Counted from the stretch's first letter, positions 24,433 to 32,912 are shown. The stretch is 62,524 nt of DNA from Firmicutes bacterium UBA7510 (GCA_002479485.1 DLNM01000035.1:1-62524), one strand, 5' to 3'. Program-made: numbers and translations. Notes: a model not told the origin generated them from the sequence alone.

Positions 24433-24806
24433 TGAATGCTATTGATGTTTTATTAAATAATGATGCTGCCATAAGCAACATAAAAAAAGATGTAAAAATA
24501 AATAGATTATCTGATTTTGCAGGAAGTGACGTTATTTTTAAGGTTAGAGCAATCTCCTATGATGAATATGTAAAAATTCTGCGTGAAGATGATAACGCCA
24601 ATGTAAAGCTAAAGGTTTGCAGTGTAGGAGTAGTTGACCCAAATTTAAAAAATAAAAGCTTACAAATGAAATATAGTGCAGCTGATTCAGAGGATTTAGT
24701 GGATAAGATGCTTCTTATGGGTGAAATCTCAATGATATATGATGAAATATGCAATATATCTGGCTTTAACGATGAAACCTCTAAAATAGTAACTATAAAA
24801 AACTAA
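24432..24806 (+). CDS. Tail assembly chaperone, XkdN-like paralogue 2
   Basis: A 124-residue XkdN-family protein that starts on the stop codon of paralogue 1. Its final codons form a slippery heptamer A AAA AAC (24797-24803) directly before the TAA, allowing a -1 shift into the 60-codon frame at 24803-24985. This matches gpG/gpGT logic in tailed phages, where the short form and the extended form are both needed for tape measure chaperoning. Confidence 0.8.
   Translation: MNAIDVLLNNDAAISNIKKDVKINRLSDFAGSDVIFKVRAISYDEYVKILREDDNANVKLKVCSVGVVDPNLKNKSLQMKYSAADSEDLVDKMLLMGEISMIYDEICNISGFNDETSKIVTIKN
24797..24803 (+). other. -1 ribosomal frameshift site A AAA AAC
   Basis: Canonical X XXY YYZ heptamer in the zero frame (ATA AAA AAC TAA), with the stop codon as the next triplet, followed by a G/C-containing segment that could fold (GACAGACGG at 24810-24818 with CCGTCTGTC at 24868-24876). 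Confidence 0.75.
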
Positions 24807-24985
24807 TTGAGACAGACGGTACAGCTAGGCTTATGTACTACATGTTTATTAGACATGGCATTATGCCGTCTGTCATATATAATGCAAGTGAGGGAGAGAG
24901 AATTCTTTGCAATGCTATGATAGAAATAGAAAACGAATTAATAACCAAATTAAAAGAGGACGGTGATAAATATGCCGCTGGTTAA
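24803..24985 (+). CDS. Frameshift extension of the tail chaperone (gpT-like)
   Basis: An open -1 frame of 60 codons without its own start, running from the slippery site to TAA at 24983, overlapping the tape measure start. Its sequence (LIETDGTARLMYYMFIRHGI, then MPSVIYNASEGERI) resembles the extension domain downstream of XkdN-type chaperones in tailed phages (LIE-DGEAR...MPS). The full product would be 184 residues. Absence of a start codon and SD, plus the conserved look, support translation only by frameshift. Confidence 0.75.
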   Translation, partial: LIETDGTARLMYYMFIRHGIMPSVIYNASEGERILCNAMIEIENELITKLKEDGDKYAAG

Positions 24986-26870
24986 TAATTTCTATGACTT
25001 TTCTGCTGGAAATTCTACAAAAGAGATTAGAATATTGGAAACAGAAATGTCAAAATTATTAAATATATCAAAATCTGTAGCAACAGAAATAAATGAAATA
25101 AGTAATATAAAAATTAGAATTAATTTGAATACTAAAGATGTAGAAAAAAATATAAACAATGTATCAAATAGTGTTAAATCTCTTGGTGTTGACATTACAG
25201 AAACTATGGAAAAAGTTAATGGCGCAGTATCAAAGCTGGATAATAACATGAGTTCAAGAGGTAATGGAAAAAAAGATTTTTCAAAAATTTATGAATTAGC
25301 TGGTTCATATGCTACTCAATTCGCAGATACTCTTTTGCCAAGTGGTGCAAGTAGTGTAATGTCAGGTGCGTTAAAAGGTTTTTCGGCGGGTATGGCTACA
25401 GGTAATCCATACGTTGCTATTGCTACAACAATAATAGGAGCGGGTACAGAATTGGCTTTATCCGAAGTGAAAAAGAAAACAGACAGACGCAACCAACGTG
25501 TTGGTTTTGGAAGTAGTATTTTAAAAACATATCTCCCTAAAATAGCTATGAGTTCTTTGAGTTATGCGTCGGATATGGAGCAATCAAAGATAAACTATGA
25601 AAATATTTTAGGTAAAGATAATGGAAATACGTTTGTAGATAATATGTTAAGTTTATCTAATAAAGGTTTTTACAAATATTCTGATTTAGATAATGTTGGA
25701 AAACAAATGGTTGCTGCTGGTTTTGACGATAAAGAAATTATGAGAATTTTTGATACTGCCGGTGACGCGTCTGTTGCTAATGGTGCAGGTACACAAGGTG
25801 CTTTACAGATGATAGAAGCGATTAAAAATATGAAATCCACAGATAAAGTATCAATTGATAATTTAGATATATTTAAAAACATCGGTGTAGATGCTTATCA
25901 AATATTAGCTGATTCAATGAAAATAGCTGGTAAGAATACCAAGCTAACCAAAGAGGAACTAAAAGAACTGGTTTCAAAAGGAGTAGTACCTGCAGATGAG
26001 GCTATAACTAATCTAATAAACGGAATGAAGTATAAATATGCAGGTATGATGTTTACTCAGCAGCAATCCTTTAGCGGTTTAATTGCTACAATAAAAGATA
26101 GTGCAAATCAAATTATACTTGGACCTCTCGGAAAAGGATTCATAGAAGGAATACAACCGGCACTAGCAAACTTTGCATCGTTTTTTGGATTGGGAACTAA
26201 AGGATTTAAAAATTTAAGTGAACAGATATATAATTTTGGCGCAGAAATAGGGAATTTTGCTGGTAGTGCCATTAATAATTTACAAAACATATTTAGTAAG
26301 TTATTCAATAATGAAGAATTTAAAAATGCAGATATACCAACAAAAATTTTGATGATCTATAATGAAATAAAAGCTAATATAGATAAATGGTATGAAGATA
26401 ATGGTGCCAGTTTATTTGAAGGAATCAGTAAATTTTTTAAAGATTTTATTAAAGGAATCGGTGGAGATAGTGACTTTAAAAATGCTGTTCAGGATTTATG
26501 GCTAGTTATTTCACCTGATGCTGACACAATAAAAAAAATGTTTGGAGATATTAGTTTAGTAGACATTTTCTTGCCCAAAATTACCTTACCTTCTATAGTA
26601 CCAGGTTTGTCATTAAATCCATTTGGTCCAAAAGCCATCGGTCTAAACCGTGTACCATACGACTATTATCCAGCACTTCTACACGAAGGTGAAGCGGTTC
26701 TAAGAAGAACAGAAGCTGATAATTACAGAAATGGTGTTGGTAAAGGTGTCATAATTAGTAAAATAGCCGACACAATTGTAGTAAAGGACGAGGCTGATAT
26801 GTACAAAATAGCTAATATATTGGTCAGTGAAATAGAAAAAGCAGGATTAGTATATGGAGGTGCAATGTAA
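24972..26870 (+). CDS. Tape measure protein
   Basis: A 632-residue protein with heptad-rich N-terminal helices (about 10-90), a hydrophobic central part (GALKGFSAGMATGNPYVAIA, about 130-150), and the 'DMEQSKINYENILG' segment that opens the tape measure domain (about 200). The C-terminus has the AVLRRTEADNY motif common in clostridial tape measures. At about 0.15 nm per residue it implies a tail in the order of 95 nm. GTG at 24963 is possible, but the ATG at 24972 fits better. Ends in TAATG overlapping the LysM gene. Confidence 0.82.
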   Translation: MPLVNNFYDFSAGNSTKEIRILETEMSKLLNISKSVATEINEISNIKIRINLNTKDVEKNINNVSNSVKSLGVDITETMEKVNGAVSKLDNNMSSRGNGKKDFSKIYELAGSYATQFADTLLPSGASSVMSGALKGFSAGMATGNPYVAIATTIIGAGTELALSEVKKKTDRRNQRVGFGSSILKTYLPKIAMSSLSYASDMEQSKINYENILGKDNGNTFVDNMLSLSNKGFYKYSDLDNVGKQMVAAGFDDKEIMRIFDTAGDASVANGAGTQGALQMIEAIKNMKSTDKVSIDNLDIFKNIGVDAYQILADSMKIAGKNTKLTKEELKELVSKGVVPADEAITNLINGMKYKYAGMMFTQQQSFSGLIATIKDSANQIILGPLGKGFIEGIQPALANFASFFGLGTKGFKNLSEQIYNFGAEIGNFAGSAINNLQNIFSKLFNNEEFKNADIPTKILMIYNEIKANIDKWYEDNGASLFEGISKFFKDFIKGIGGDSDFKNAVQDLWLVISPDADTIKKMFGDISLVDIFLPKITLPSIVPGLSLNPFGPKAIGLNRVPYDYYPALLHEGEAVLRRTEADNYRNGVGKGVIISKIADTIVVKDEADMYKIANILVSEIEKAGLVYGGAM

Positions 26871-27493
26871 TGGAATTTTGGTTAGAAGATGAAAAAAATA
26901 AAATAGAATTTAGACTTCCCATAACACCATCAAGCTTTGAAATTGAAAGAGGCAATAAGATAGAGACAGTTAATATAACTGAACTCGGAGATTTAAATAT
27001 TATTGGAGCATCAACCTTAGCTACTATAACTATATCGTCATTTTTTCCAAGTAAGAATTATCCTTTTAAGTTACCAGATAAAATTAGTAATACATATGAC
27101 TATATAAGTCAATTAGAAAGATTTAAAACCGAAAAAACAATATTAAGATTTGTTATAACGGATACAAAGGATATAAATATATTAGACTTAGAGGTTATAT
27201 TAGAATCTTATAAATACGGTGAAAAAGATGGAACAAGAGACATCTTTTATGATTTAGTATTAAGGGAATATAGAAGAACTAATTCTATAATAGGAGATCC
27301 TCCCTCAGAACGCCCCAATACAAATTCACCTAAACCTAATAATGTTGAATATATTGTTAAAAAAGGTGACACTCTCTGGGCAATAGCCAAAAAATATTAT
27401 GGTAGTGGTTCACAGTATCCAAAGATTGTAAAGGAAAATAATATTAAAAACCCAAATATTATATTCCCAGGACAAAAATTTATTATTCCATAA
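26870..27493 (+). CDS. LysM baseplate hub protein (XkdP-like)
   Basis: A 207-residue protein with a PBSX XkdP-like N-terminal part (FRLPITPSSFEIERGNKIET) and a C-terminal LysM peptidoglycan-binding domain (about 158-207: VKKGDTLWAIAKKYYGSGSQ). It overlaps the tape measure stop by one base, so translation is coupled. It joins tape/tube to the baseplate hub. Confidence 0.85.
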   Translation: MEFWLEDEKNKIEFRLPITPSSFEIERGNKIETVNITELGDLNIIGASTLATITISSFFPSKNYPFKLPDKISNTYDYISQLERFKTEKTILRFVITDTKDINILDLEVILESYKYGEKDGTRDIFYDLVLREYRRTNSIIGDPPSERPNTNSPKPNNVEYIVKKGDTLWAIAKKYYGSGSQYPKIVKENNIKNPNIIFPGQKFIIP

Positions 27494-27535
27494 AGGCTGG
27501 TGAAAGGTTGAAAGAAATGAAAAATAATAAGAAAG

Positions 27536-27621
27536 TATGCACCGGGCCCATGCAGAAATGTTTGTCTTTCTCGAAAAAGAAAGACTGGGCTTATTGTACA
27601 ATAGAGGCATGGGCATAATTA
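27536..27621 (+). repeat. Structured element E2 between xkdP- and xkdQ-like genes
   Basis: Second copy of the E element: TATGCACCGGGCCCATGCA at the 5' end, an inner hairpin GTCTTTCT-CGAAAA-AGAAAGAC (27564-27585), the perfect palindrome TATTGTACAATA (27592-27603), and GCATGGGC (27607-27614) closing with GCCCATGC. It ends exactly at the start codon of the next gene. The intervening 42 bases before it contain nothing else clear. Confidence 0.6.
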
Positions 27622-28724
27622 TGCAAGTGTTATTAACTAACCAAAAAAATGTGACAACTGATATAACAAGTATAATACCTGATGTTCAAATTAGTGGTGA
27701 TTTGTTAGGGGTTTCAAGAACGCTTAATTTTTCATATGTATATTCTAATATTGACTCTAATATTTTAGCGGTAACAGTAGAAACAGGGGATTTAGTGCAG
27801 GTGTTTCTAAATGATAAACAGTTATTCTACGGTCATGTATTTATGATTGATAAAGGAACAGATAGCAATACAATTGATATAACATGCTATGACTATGGTA
27901 TATACCTTAAAAAAAATCAGCATTCATATAAATTTAGAAACATCACTCCAGAAGCCGCAACTAAAAAAATTTGCAGTGATTTTAAAATTGATATAGGCAA
28001 TATAGCAAGTACAGGAATAAATATATCAAGAAATTACTTTGGCGTAGATTTATATAGTATTATCATAGGTATGTATTATCAGGCTAGCTTAATAAACGGT
28101 AAAAAATACATGATTAGGTTTACAGGCAAAAAGCTTGATGTAATAGAAAAGGGAGATAGTAACACATCACAGCTTTTACAAAGCGGATATAATCTGTTAA
28201 CCTCTAATATATCAGAATCCATAGATAACATGATAAACTCTGTAGCTATATTTAATAAAGACGATGTATTTGTTTTCCCAATAAAAAATGACAAGGACAT
28301 AGAGCTGTATGGTCTAATGCAGGCGTATTTGAAAATTGATGATTCCGGTACATATAATGAAAAGGCTAAATCCATGCTAAAAAGTGTTGAAAGAAAAATG
28401 TCTGTAACTAGCTTTGGCAATACAGAGTGTATAACCGGCAACACAGTTATAGTTAAAGAACCGGTAACAAAGCTTTATGGTCTATTCTATATAGACAGTG
28501 ATGTTCATGCTTGGAAAAATGGTATTTACACAAATAAGCTTGTTCTTAATTTTCAAAATATCATGGATGAAAAAGATATAGGTGAAATTGTTAGTTCTAA
28601 AAGTGAATATAAATCAGGATACAAATTAGAATACAATTGGAGGGACAATATAACGGATAGTGCGACGAATATACCTGGTAACACATATATCATTCATGGT
28701 AATGAGATAATAAGTGAATATTAA
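27621..28724 (+). CDS. Baseplate hub protein (XkdQ-like)
   Basis: A 367-residue hub protein of the XkdQ/YqbQ type (MQVLLTNQKNVTTDITSIIP at the start; GDLVQVFLNDKQLFYGHVF; GNTVIVKEPVTKLYGLFYI). It forms the ring below the tube, equivalent to gpD/gp27 proteins. I start it at 27621, where homology-like sequence begins; the 28 codons upstream are element E2. The SD is poor: GAGG at 27604-27607 is 13 nt away and lies within E2, so E2 could control its translation. Confidence 0.78.
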   Translation: MQVLLTNQKNVTTDITSIIPDVQISGDLLGVSRTLNFSYVYSNIDSNILAVTVETGDLVQVFLNDKQLFYGHVFMIDKGTDSNTIDITCYDYGIYLKKNQHSYKFRNITPEAATKKICSDFKIDIGNIASTGINISRNYFGVDLYSIIIGMYYQASLINGKKYMIRFTGKKLDVIEKGDSNTSQLLQSGYNLLTSNISESIDNMINSVAIFNKDDVFVFPIKNDKDIELYGLMQAYLKIDDSGTYNEKAKSMLKSVERKMSVTSFGNTECITGNTVIVKEPVTKLYGLFYIDSDVHAWKNGIYTNKLVLNFQNIMDEKDIGEIVSSKSEYKSGYKLEYNWRDNITDSATNIPGNTYIIHGNEIISEY

Positions 28725-28746
28725 TTTAACTTAAGGAGTTGATTAT

Positions 28747-29010
28747 ATGTCTAATAACAATCCATATTTAAAAATAATACAAATAATGAGAGAACAAGGA
28801 AGTTATAATAATCCAACTTCTTTTTTTATTGGCAAAGTAATTTCAAGAGAACCTTTGTTGATTAAAGTAAATGGATTACAAATAGATAAAAGTGATTTTT
28901 TAATTTCATATGGACTACAGCAAAGCTTATATATTGGGGATAGTGTACTTGTGCTAGTATCTAATGACAAACAAAGCTTTGTTGTAGCCAATAAGGTGGT
29001 GAAAGAGTGA
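28747..29010 (+). CDS. DUF2577 baseplate protein (XkdR-like)
   Basis: An 87-residue OB-fold-like protein of the XkdR/DUF2577 group (NPTSFFIGKVISREPLLIKV; GDSVLVLVSNDKQSFVV). It is a small baseplate component between XkdQ- and XkdS-like genes. Its last three codons lie in the first stem of cassette H2. Confidence 0.8.
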   Translation: MSNNNPYLKIIQIMREQGSYNNPTSFFIGKVISREPLLIKVNGLQIDKSDFLISYGLQQSLYIGDSVLVLVSNDKQSFVVANKVVKE

Positions 29011-29069
29011 AGAAAAAACACACTCTTCACTTTAGTTATTATGATACCGCAAAGCGGTATAATGGAGGT
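29003..29069 (+). repeat. Hairpin-SD cassette H2
   Basis: AGTGAAGA/TCTTCACT (29006-29013 with 29024-29031), ATACCGC-AAA-GCGGTAT (29044-29060), then AATGGAGGT. Against H1 the second stem changes at three pairs and stays paired. Directly precedes the XkdS-like gene. Confidence 0.7.
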
Positions 29070-29073
29070 ATAT

Positions 29074-29505
29074 ATGAGTAGTATTTTTCCTTTTTTAAAC
29101 AGCAATATAGATAAACCTCAAATGCCAAATGAACTTAAATTATTTGAAGAAATAGCTTGGGATTATGAAAACAATACTCCACTAATAATAAATGGGGAAT
29201 TTAAAAAGGTTTATAAAAATGATGCACTGAAGGTATGGATATACAAAGCGCTAAAAACAGAAAGATATAAATATCCTATTTATTCTTGGAATTATGGCAA
29301 TGAACTAGAAAGGCTTGTAGGGATAAACAATTACCCAGAAATGATAAAAAGCAAAATGATAAGATATATAAATGAAGCTGTATTAATCAATCCTTATCTA
29401 AATAGTATATCAAATATAACTATATCTTCTGATTCTGACAAAATAAATGTAAGCTTTGAGGTTAAAACAATATATGGAAATATGGAGGTGAATGCAATTG
29501 TATGA
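29074..29505 (+). CDS. DUF2634 baseplate protein (XkdS-like)
   Basis: A 143-residue XkdS/DUF2634 protein, the gp25-like baseplate wedge component (FEEIAWDYENNTPLIINGEF; KTERYKYPIYSWNYGNELER). The start at 29074 is set by the GGAGG of cassette H2. It overlaps the baseplate J gene by 8 bp when that begins at its TTG. Confidence 0.82.
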   Translation: MSSIFPFLNSNIDKPQMPNELKLFEEIAWDYENNTPLIINGEFKKVYKNDALKVWIYKALKTERYKYPIYSWNYGNELERLVGINNYPEMIKSKMIRYINEAVLINPYLNSISNITISSDSDKINVSFEVKTIYGNMEVNAIV

Positions 29506-30544
29506 AAATAAATCCTATGAAAATATAAAGCAGGAGATATTAAATAATATAAATCTTAGCCTAAATAAAAGCGAAGGATCTTTTCTAAATGATATGGTAA
29601 GTCCCATAGCGTTAAAATTCAAAGATATGTTTGTGGAGCTTGATAAAACAATAGATTTGACATTAGTTGATAAAATAGTTGGTGAGTTTGTAGACAGACG
29701 TGTAGCTGATTATGGTATAGAAAGAAAAAAAGGCACAAAAGCAAAAACTACAATAAGATTTACAGGCAACCAAAATACAGAAATACCAGAAGGAACATTA
29801 GTACAAACTGCTAATGGGCTATTATATAAGACTATTAAATTAGGCAAAATAGAAAATAATTTTGTTGATATTGAAGCTGTAGCAGAAAATATAGGTGGTA
29901 TATACAACATATCTCAAGGTTTAATAGTCAATCTTCCAATATCTATAAACGGTATAATTAGTATAACCAATATAGTTGATGCTACTGGAGGTACAGACAT
30001 TGAAACGGACGATAATCTATTAAAAAGATATTTTGATCTTATCCAAAACCCAGCAACAAGCGGAAATGAAGCTCACTACAAAATATGGGCAAATTCAATT
30101 GATGGTGTTGGAGATTCAAGAGTATTTCCAACATGGAATGGTGCTGGAACTGTAAAGGTATTAGTTATAGATAGCAATAAAATGCCTGCAAATAGCTCTA
30201 TTATTTCAGCTGTAGCAAACTTTATAGAAACAGTAAGACCCGTTGGAGCAATAGTCACAGTTGAAGCTCCAAACGTTAAAAATATTGATATATCAGCTAA
30301 GCTAAATATTTCATCATCAAGTAATTTACAAACTGTTACACAAAAGTTTACTGAACAATTAAATAAATATATTAAAGATTTAGCGTTCAGTAGACTAGAA
30401 GTATCATATGCCAAAATAGGAAGTATACTTCTAAGTACAGATGGGGTAATAGACTATTCTAATTTAAAAGTAAACAGCGATACTATAAATGTTCAAATAG
30501 CAGATACAGAAATAGCTGCTGTTGGAACAGTAAGCCTAACATAG
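29498..30544 (+). CDS. Baseplate J protein (XkdT-like), TTG start
   Basis: A 348-residue baseplate J/gp47-family protein (EGSFLNDMVSPIALKFKDMF; DRRVADYGIERKKGTKA; TDDNLLKRYFDLIQNPATSG; VKVLVIDSNKMPA). The start chosen is TTG at 29498, nine bases after GGAGG, giving (M)YENKSYENI as in XkdT proteins; the ATG at 29492 is only three bases from the SD. It forms the wedge connecting fibres to the hub. Confidence 0.85.
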   Translation: MYENKSYENIKQEILNNINLSLNKSEGSFLNDMVSPIALKFKDMFVELDKTIDLTLVDKIVGEFVDRRVADYGIERKKGTKAKTTIRFTGNQNTEIPEGTLVQTANGLLYKTIKLGKIENNFVDIEAVAENIGGIYNISQGLIVNLPISINGIISITNIVDATGGTDIETDDNLLKRYFDLIQNPATSGNEAHYKIWANSIDGVGDSRVFPTWNGAGTVKVLVIDSNKMPANSSIISAVANFIETVRPVGAIVTVEAPNVKNIDISAKLNISSSSNLQTVTQKFTEQLNKYIKDLAFSRLEVSYAKIGSILLSTDGVIDYSNLKVNSDTINVQIADTEIAAVGTVSLT

Positions 30545-30553
30545 GAGGTTAAC

Positions 30554-31078
30554 ATGAAAGAATTTATAAAAATGTTACCCTCCTATTATTATGAAAGCAA
30601 TGAAGTTGTATCAATTCAGGATTCTATAGAGGGGCAATATAAAATATTAGAGCAATGTAAGGATGATTTGATAAATCAATTATTTGTAGATACAGCAACA
30701 TGGGGATTAAATCTTTGGGAAAAAAGGTTTGGTATAGATACAGATATAACCAAATCTTATGAATACAGAAGATCTAGGTTAAAATCTAAAATGAGAGGTA
30801 TGGGAACTGTTACAAACGCATTGATAAAAAACGTAGCTAACAGCTTTGACAACGGAACAGTAGACGTTATTGAGGGGTTAAACAACATGCTGACAATAAA
30901 ATTTATAGGCAGAACAGGTACCCCACCTAATTTGTCAGATTTAAAATCAGCGATAAATGAAATCAAACCCGCACACCTAGCTGTAATATATGAATTTGCA
31001 TACCTACTAATTTCCAACATTGGAAGTATGACAATTGCAGAATTAGAAAATACAACAATAGAAAATTTTGCTTTCTAA
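30554..31078 (+). CDS. Baseplate protein (XkdU/YmfQ-like, DUF2313)
   Basis: A 174-residue YmfQ/XkdU-type protein (LPSYYYESNEVVSIQDSIEG; WGLNLWEKRFGIDTDITKSY; RRSRLKSKMRGMGTVTNALI). It caps the baseplate wedge and usually precedes the fibre gene. AGGAGGTTAAC before ATG. Confidence 0.85.
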   Translation: MKEFIKMLPSYYYESNEVVSIQDSIEGQYKILEQCKDDLINQLFVDTATWGLNLWEKRFGIDTDITKSYEYRRSRLKSKMRGMGTVTNALIKNVANSFDNGTVDVIEGLNNMLTIKFIGRTGTPPNLSDLKSAINEIKPAHLAVIYEFAYLLISNIGSMTIAELENTTIENFAF

Positions 31079-31093
31079 AAAGGAGTGATAATA

Positions 31094-31675
31094 ATGAGTA
31101 TATTTTCAAATTTTTTAAAACTATTTAAATACCAACCTACAACAGACGCACAAAATACCTTTAATATTCAAACCGCATTAAATGACAACTGGGATAAGGT
31201 TGATATTTTCGCAAAAGATGTTAGTCAGCAGTTGGAAGATAAAGCTGACTTGATTGATGGTAAAGTACCGAGTGCACAATTACCAATTATGGATTATGCA
31301 CCGGCATTACACACACATACAAAAGCAAACATAATAGACTTTCCAGTTTCTATGCCTGCGAATGGTGGCAATGCTGATACAGTAAACAATAAAACAGTTG
31401 AAAGCAATGTACCAGATAATGCAAAATTTACAGATACAGTGTATATACATCCTTCCACACATCCAGCAAGTATAATAACAGGACTTCCTACAAGCTTGCC
31501 TGCATCAGATGTGTATTCATGGGCGAAGCAACCTAATAAACCAAGTTATAATTATTCGGAAGTTGGTGCAGCACCAAACTCACACAGCCATAGTTATGCA
31601 CCTCTTGTGCAAAGTGGTACAACAGTACCAACATCATTTGTAGGTGAAGGTGTATTATACGGAGTACACAACTAG
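31094..31675 (+). CDS. Tail fibre 1, anchor-bearing subunit
   Basis: A 193-residue fibre protein. The N-terminal 70 residues (FLKLFKYQPTTDAQNTFNIQ, then TALNDNWDKVDIFAKDVSQQ) form an anchor domain that recurs in fibre 2 at 32913-34868. A collagen-like/His-rich shaft follows (THTHT..., NSHSHSYAPL) with the GxxGxLPTSLPASDVYSWAK stretch seen in phage fibres. It is short for a fibre, and the receptor-binding end is probably supplied by the next gene (31685). Start 31094 has AAGGAGTG; an ATG at 31085 is too close. Confidence 0.78.
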   Translation: MSIFSNFLKLFKYQPTTDAQNTFNIQTALNDNWDKVDIFAKDVSQQLEDKADLIDGKVPSAQLPIMDYAPALHTHTKANIIDFPVSMPANGGNADTVNNKTVESNVPDNAKFTDTVYIHPSTHPASIITGLPTSLPASDVYSWAKQPNKPSYNYSEVGAAPNSHSHSYAPLVQSGTTVPTSFVGEGVLYGVHN

Positions 31676-31684
31676 GAGGCATAT

Positions 31685-32290
31685 ATGGCAACAATTTTAG
31701 GTAAAAGTGGAGTTAATAAGGAATTAAAGCCAATGTATTTAGGCAATAATGGAGTTAATAAGCAAGAGAAAGAGTTGTATTTAGGCAATAGTGGAGTTAA
31801 TAAGCAGATATATACAAAACATTTACTGAATATGGACACAGTCGCGCAAACGAGTAGCTATATTAAGTTTAATAACTCGCCATTTACAACATATAATAAA
31901 ATAAGAGTCTGGCTAACACCTGATGGTATGCAATGTAACGTTAATGGTGCGGTTGGTTTTTCTTTTACAATGTATGATAGTAATTATACATGGAATAGTC
32001 GGATTGATTTTAACATGGGTTATTCGGGATACTATTCAAGCTATACGTTTACCCTCACATATAATGGTGTTCAAGTGCTTTATAATCTTGGTTATTTTTC
32101 GCCATATATTTTTGAGCTTATATTTAATAATACAGGAATGAGCTTTTATCTTAACGGAACTCTTGAGGCAACAAAAACTTATACTGAACTTAATTGTACT
32201 GGTAGAGTTCCTATATATGGTTATAATACGTCGCGTACTACAGGTTCGAACTATATGGATGGTACTATAAAAAATTTATTAATAGAATAA
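31685..32290 (+). CDS. Fibre 1 tip protein with GVNK repeats and lectin-like domain
   Basis: A 201-residue protein with three imperfect repeats near its N-terminus (ILGKSGVNKEL, YLGNNGVNKQE, YLGNSGVNKQI; about 4-42) as in phage tail proteins that interlock with the baseplate. Residues about 50-201 are beta-rich with many Tyr, Thr and Gly and look like a concanavalin/LamG jelly-roll, the likely receptor-binding part. AGGAGGCATAT before ATG. Receptor unknown. Confidence 0.65.
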   Translation: MATILGKSGVNKELKPMYLGNNGVNKQEKELYLGNSGVNKQIYTKHLLNMDTVAQTSSYIKFNNSPFTTYNKIRVWLTPDGMQCNVNGAVGFSFTMYDSNYTWNSRIDFNMGYSGYYSSYTFTLTYNGVQVLYNLGYFSPYIFELIFNNTGMSFYLNGTLEATKTYTELNCTGRVPIYGYNTSRTTGSNYMDGTIKNLLIE

Positions 32291-32304
32291 AGGAGAAAAT
32301 ATAA

Positions 32305-32718
32305 ATGCAAAAAATAAAATTAAAAAATAATGTAGAAATAATTAATATTCAAAATATATTTGGATATACAGAGACAGTTGGAGAGAACGATAGACGAGAA
32401 ACTTTAGTAATAAAAGTATTAAATAATACAGTAGATAATTTAAATACAGTGTTATTTTCAGACACTACTGTTCTTGATAACATAACAATATTAGGTCAAG
32501 AAGAACAAGTAATAAATCAAGAGACACATGAAAAAGGATTTGTTTGGGTGACACAAGGTATTCATGAAAGATATAATTTGCCTTGCAGCATAACAAAAGA
32601 CATAATAAATAATGTCATTGAAGTTAAAATAGCTAGAAAATCTACCTTAGAACAACAATTATTAGAAACACAATTAGCAGTTGCTGAGTTAGGAATTATG
32701 CTAGGAGGTACAGTATAA
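32305..32718 (+). CDS. Tail fibre accessory protein
   Basis: A 137-residue protein (KLKNNVEIINIQNIFGYTET; GERDNRRETLVIKVLNN; STLEQQLLETQLAVAELGIM). Proteins with this ending sit between fibre and XkdX genes in clostridial tail clusters and may help fold or attach the fibre. The stop overlaps the XkdX start (TAATG). A decayed counterpart is found after fibre 2. Confidence 0.6.
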   Translation: MQKIKLKNNVEIINIQNIFGYTETVGENDRRETLVIKVLNNTVDNLNTVLFSDTTVLDNITILGQEEQVINQETHEKGFVWVTQGIHERYNLPCSITKDIINNVIEVKIARKSTLEQQLLETQLAVAELGIMLGGTV

Positions 32719-32819
32719 TGGTTAAAATATATGTAAATTTAATTAAGCAAGGACTATGGAATATAGAACAAGTACCTGAAAGATGGAAGGCAGAAGTACA
32801 AGAAATACTTAATCAATAA
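32718..32819 (+). CDS. XkdX-family miniprotein
   Basis: A 33-residue protein, MVKIYVNLIKQGLWNIEQVP followed by ERWKAEVQEILNQ, typical of XkdX proteins found after the fibre gene in PBSX-like clusters. Starts on the stop of the accessory gene. Function unknown. Confidence 0.75.
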   Translation: MVKIYVNLIKQGLWNIEQVPERWKAEVQEILNQ

Positions 32820-32838
32820 AAAATTTTTATATATAACG

Positions 32839-32886
32839 CTAAGAGATTTTAATTAATTATTTATAATTTAAAATCTCTTTTTTATC
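32839..32886 (+). terminator. Terminator after fibre module 1
   Basis: AAGAGATTTTAATT pairs with AATTTAAAATCTCTT (about 32841-32879) and is followed by a T-run. Confidence 0.75.
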
Positions 32887-32912
32887 TAAATTTATCTTAG
32901 AAGGAGGATAAA

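Noticed and set aside
27537..27620. 28-codon N-terminal extension of the XkdQ-like protein
   Set aside because: Same reason: it is element E2, and XkdQ-type sequence starts at 27621.
29041..29073. Upstream in-frame ATG adding 11 residues to the XkdS-like protein
   Set aside because: That ATG lies in the H2 hairpin and the GGAGG points to ATG 29074.
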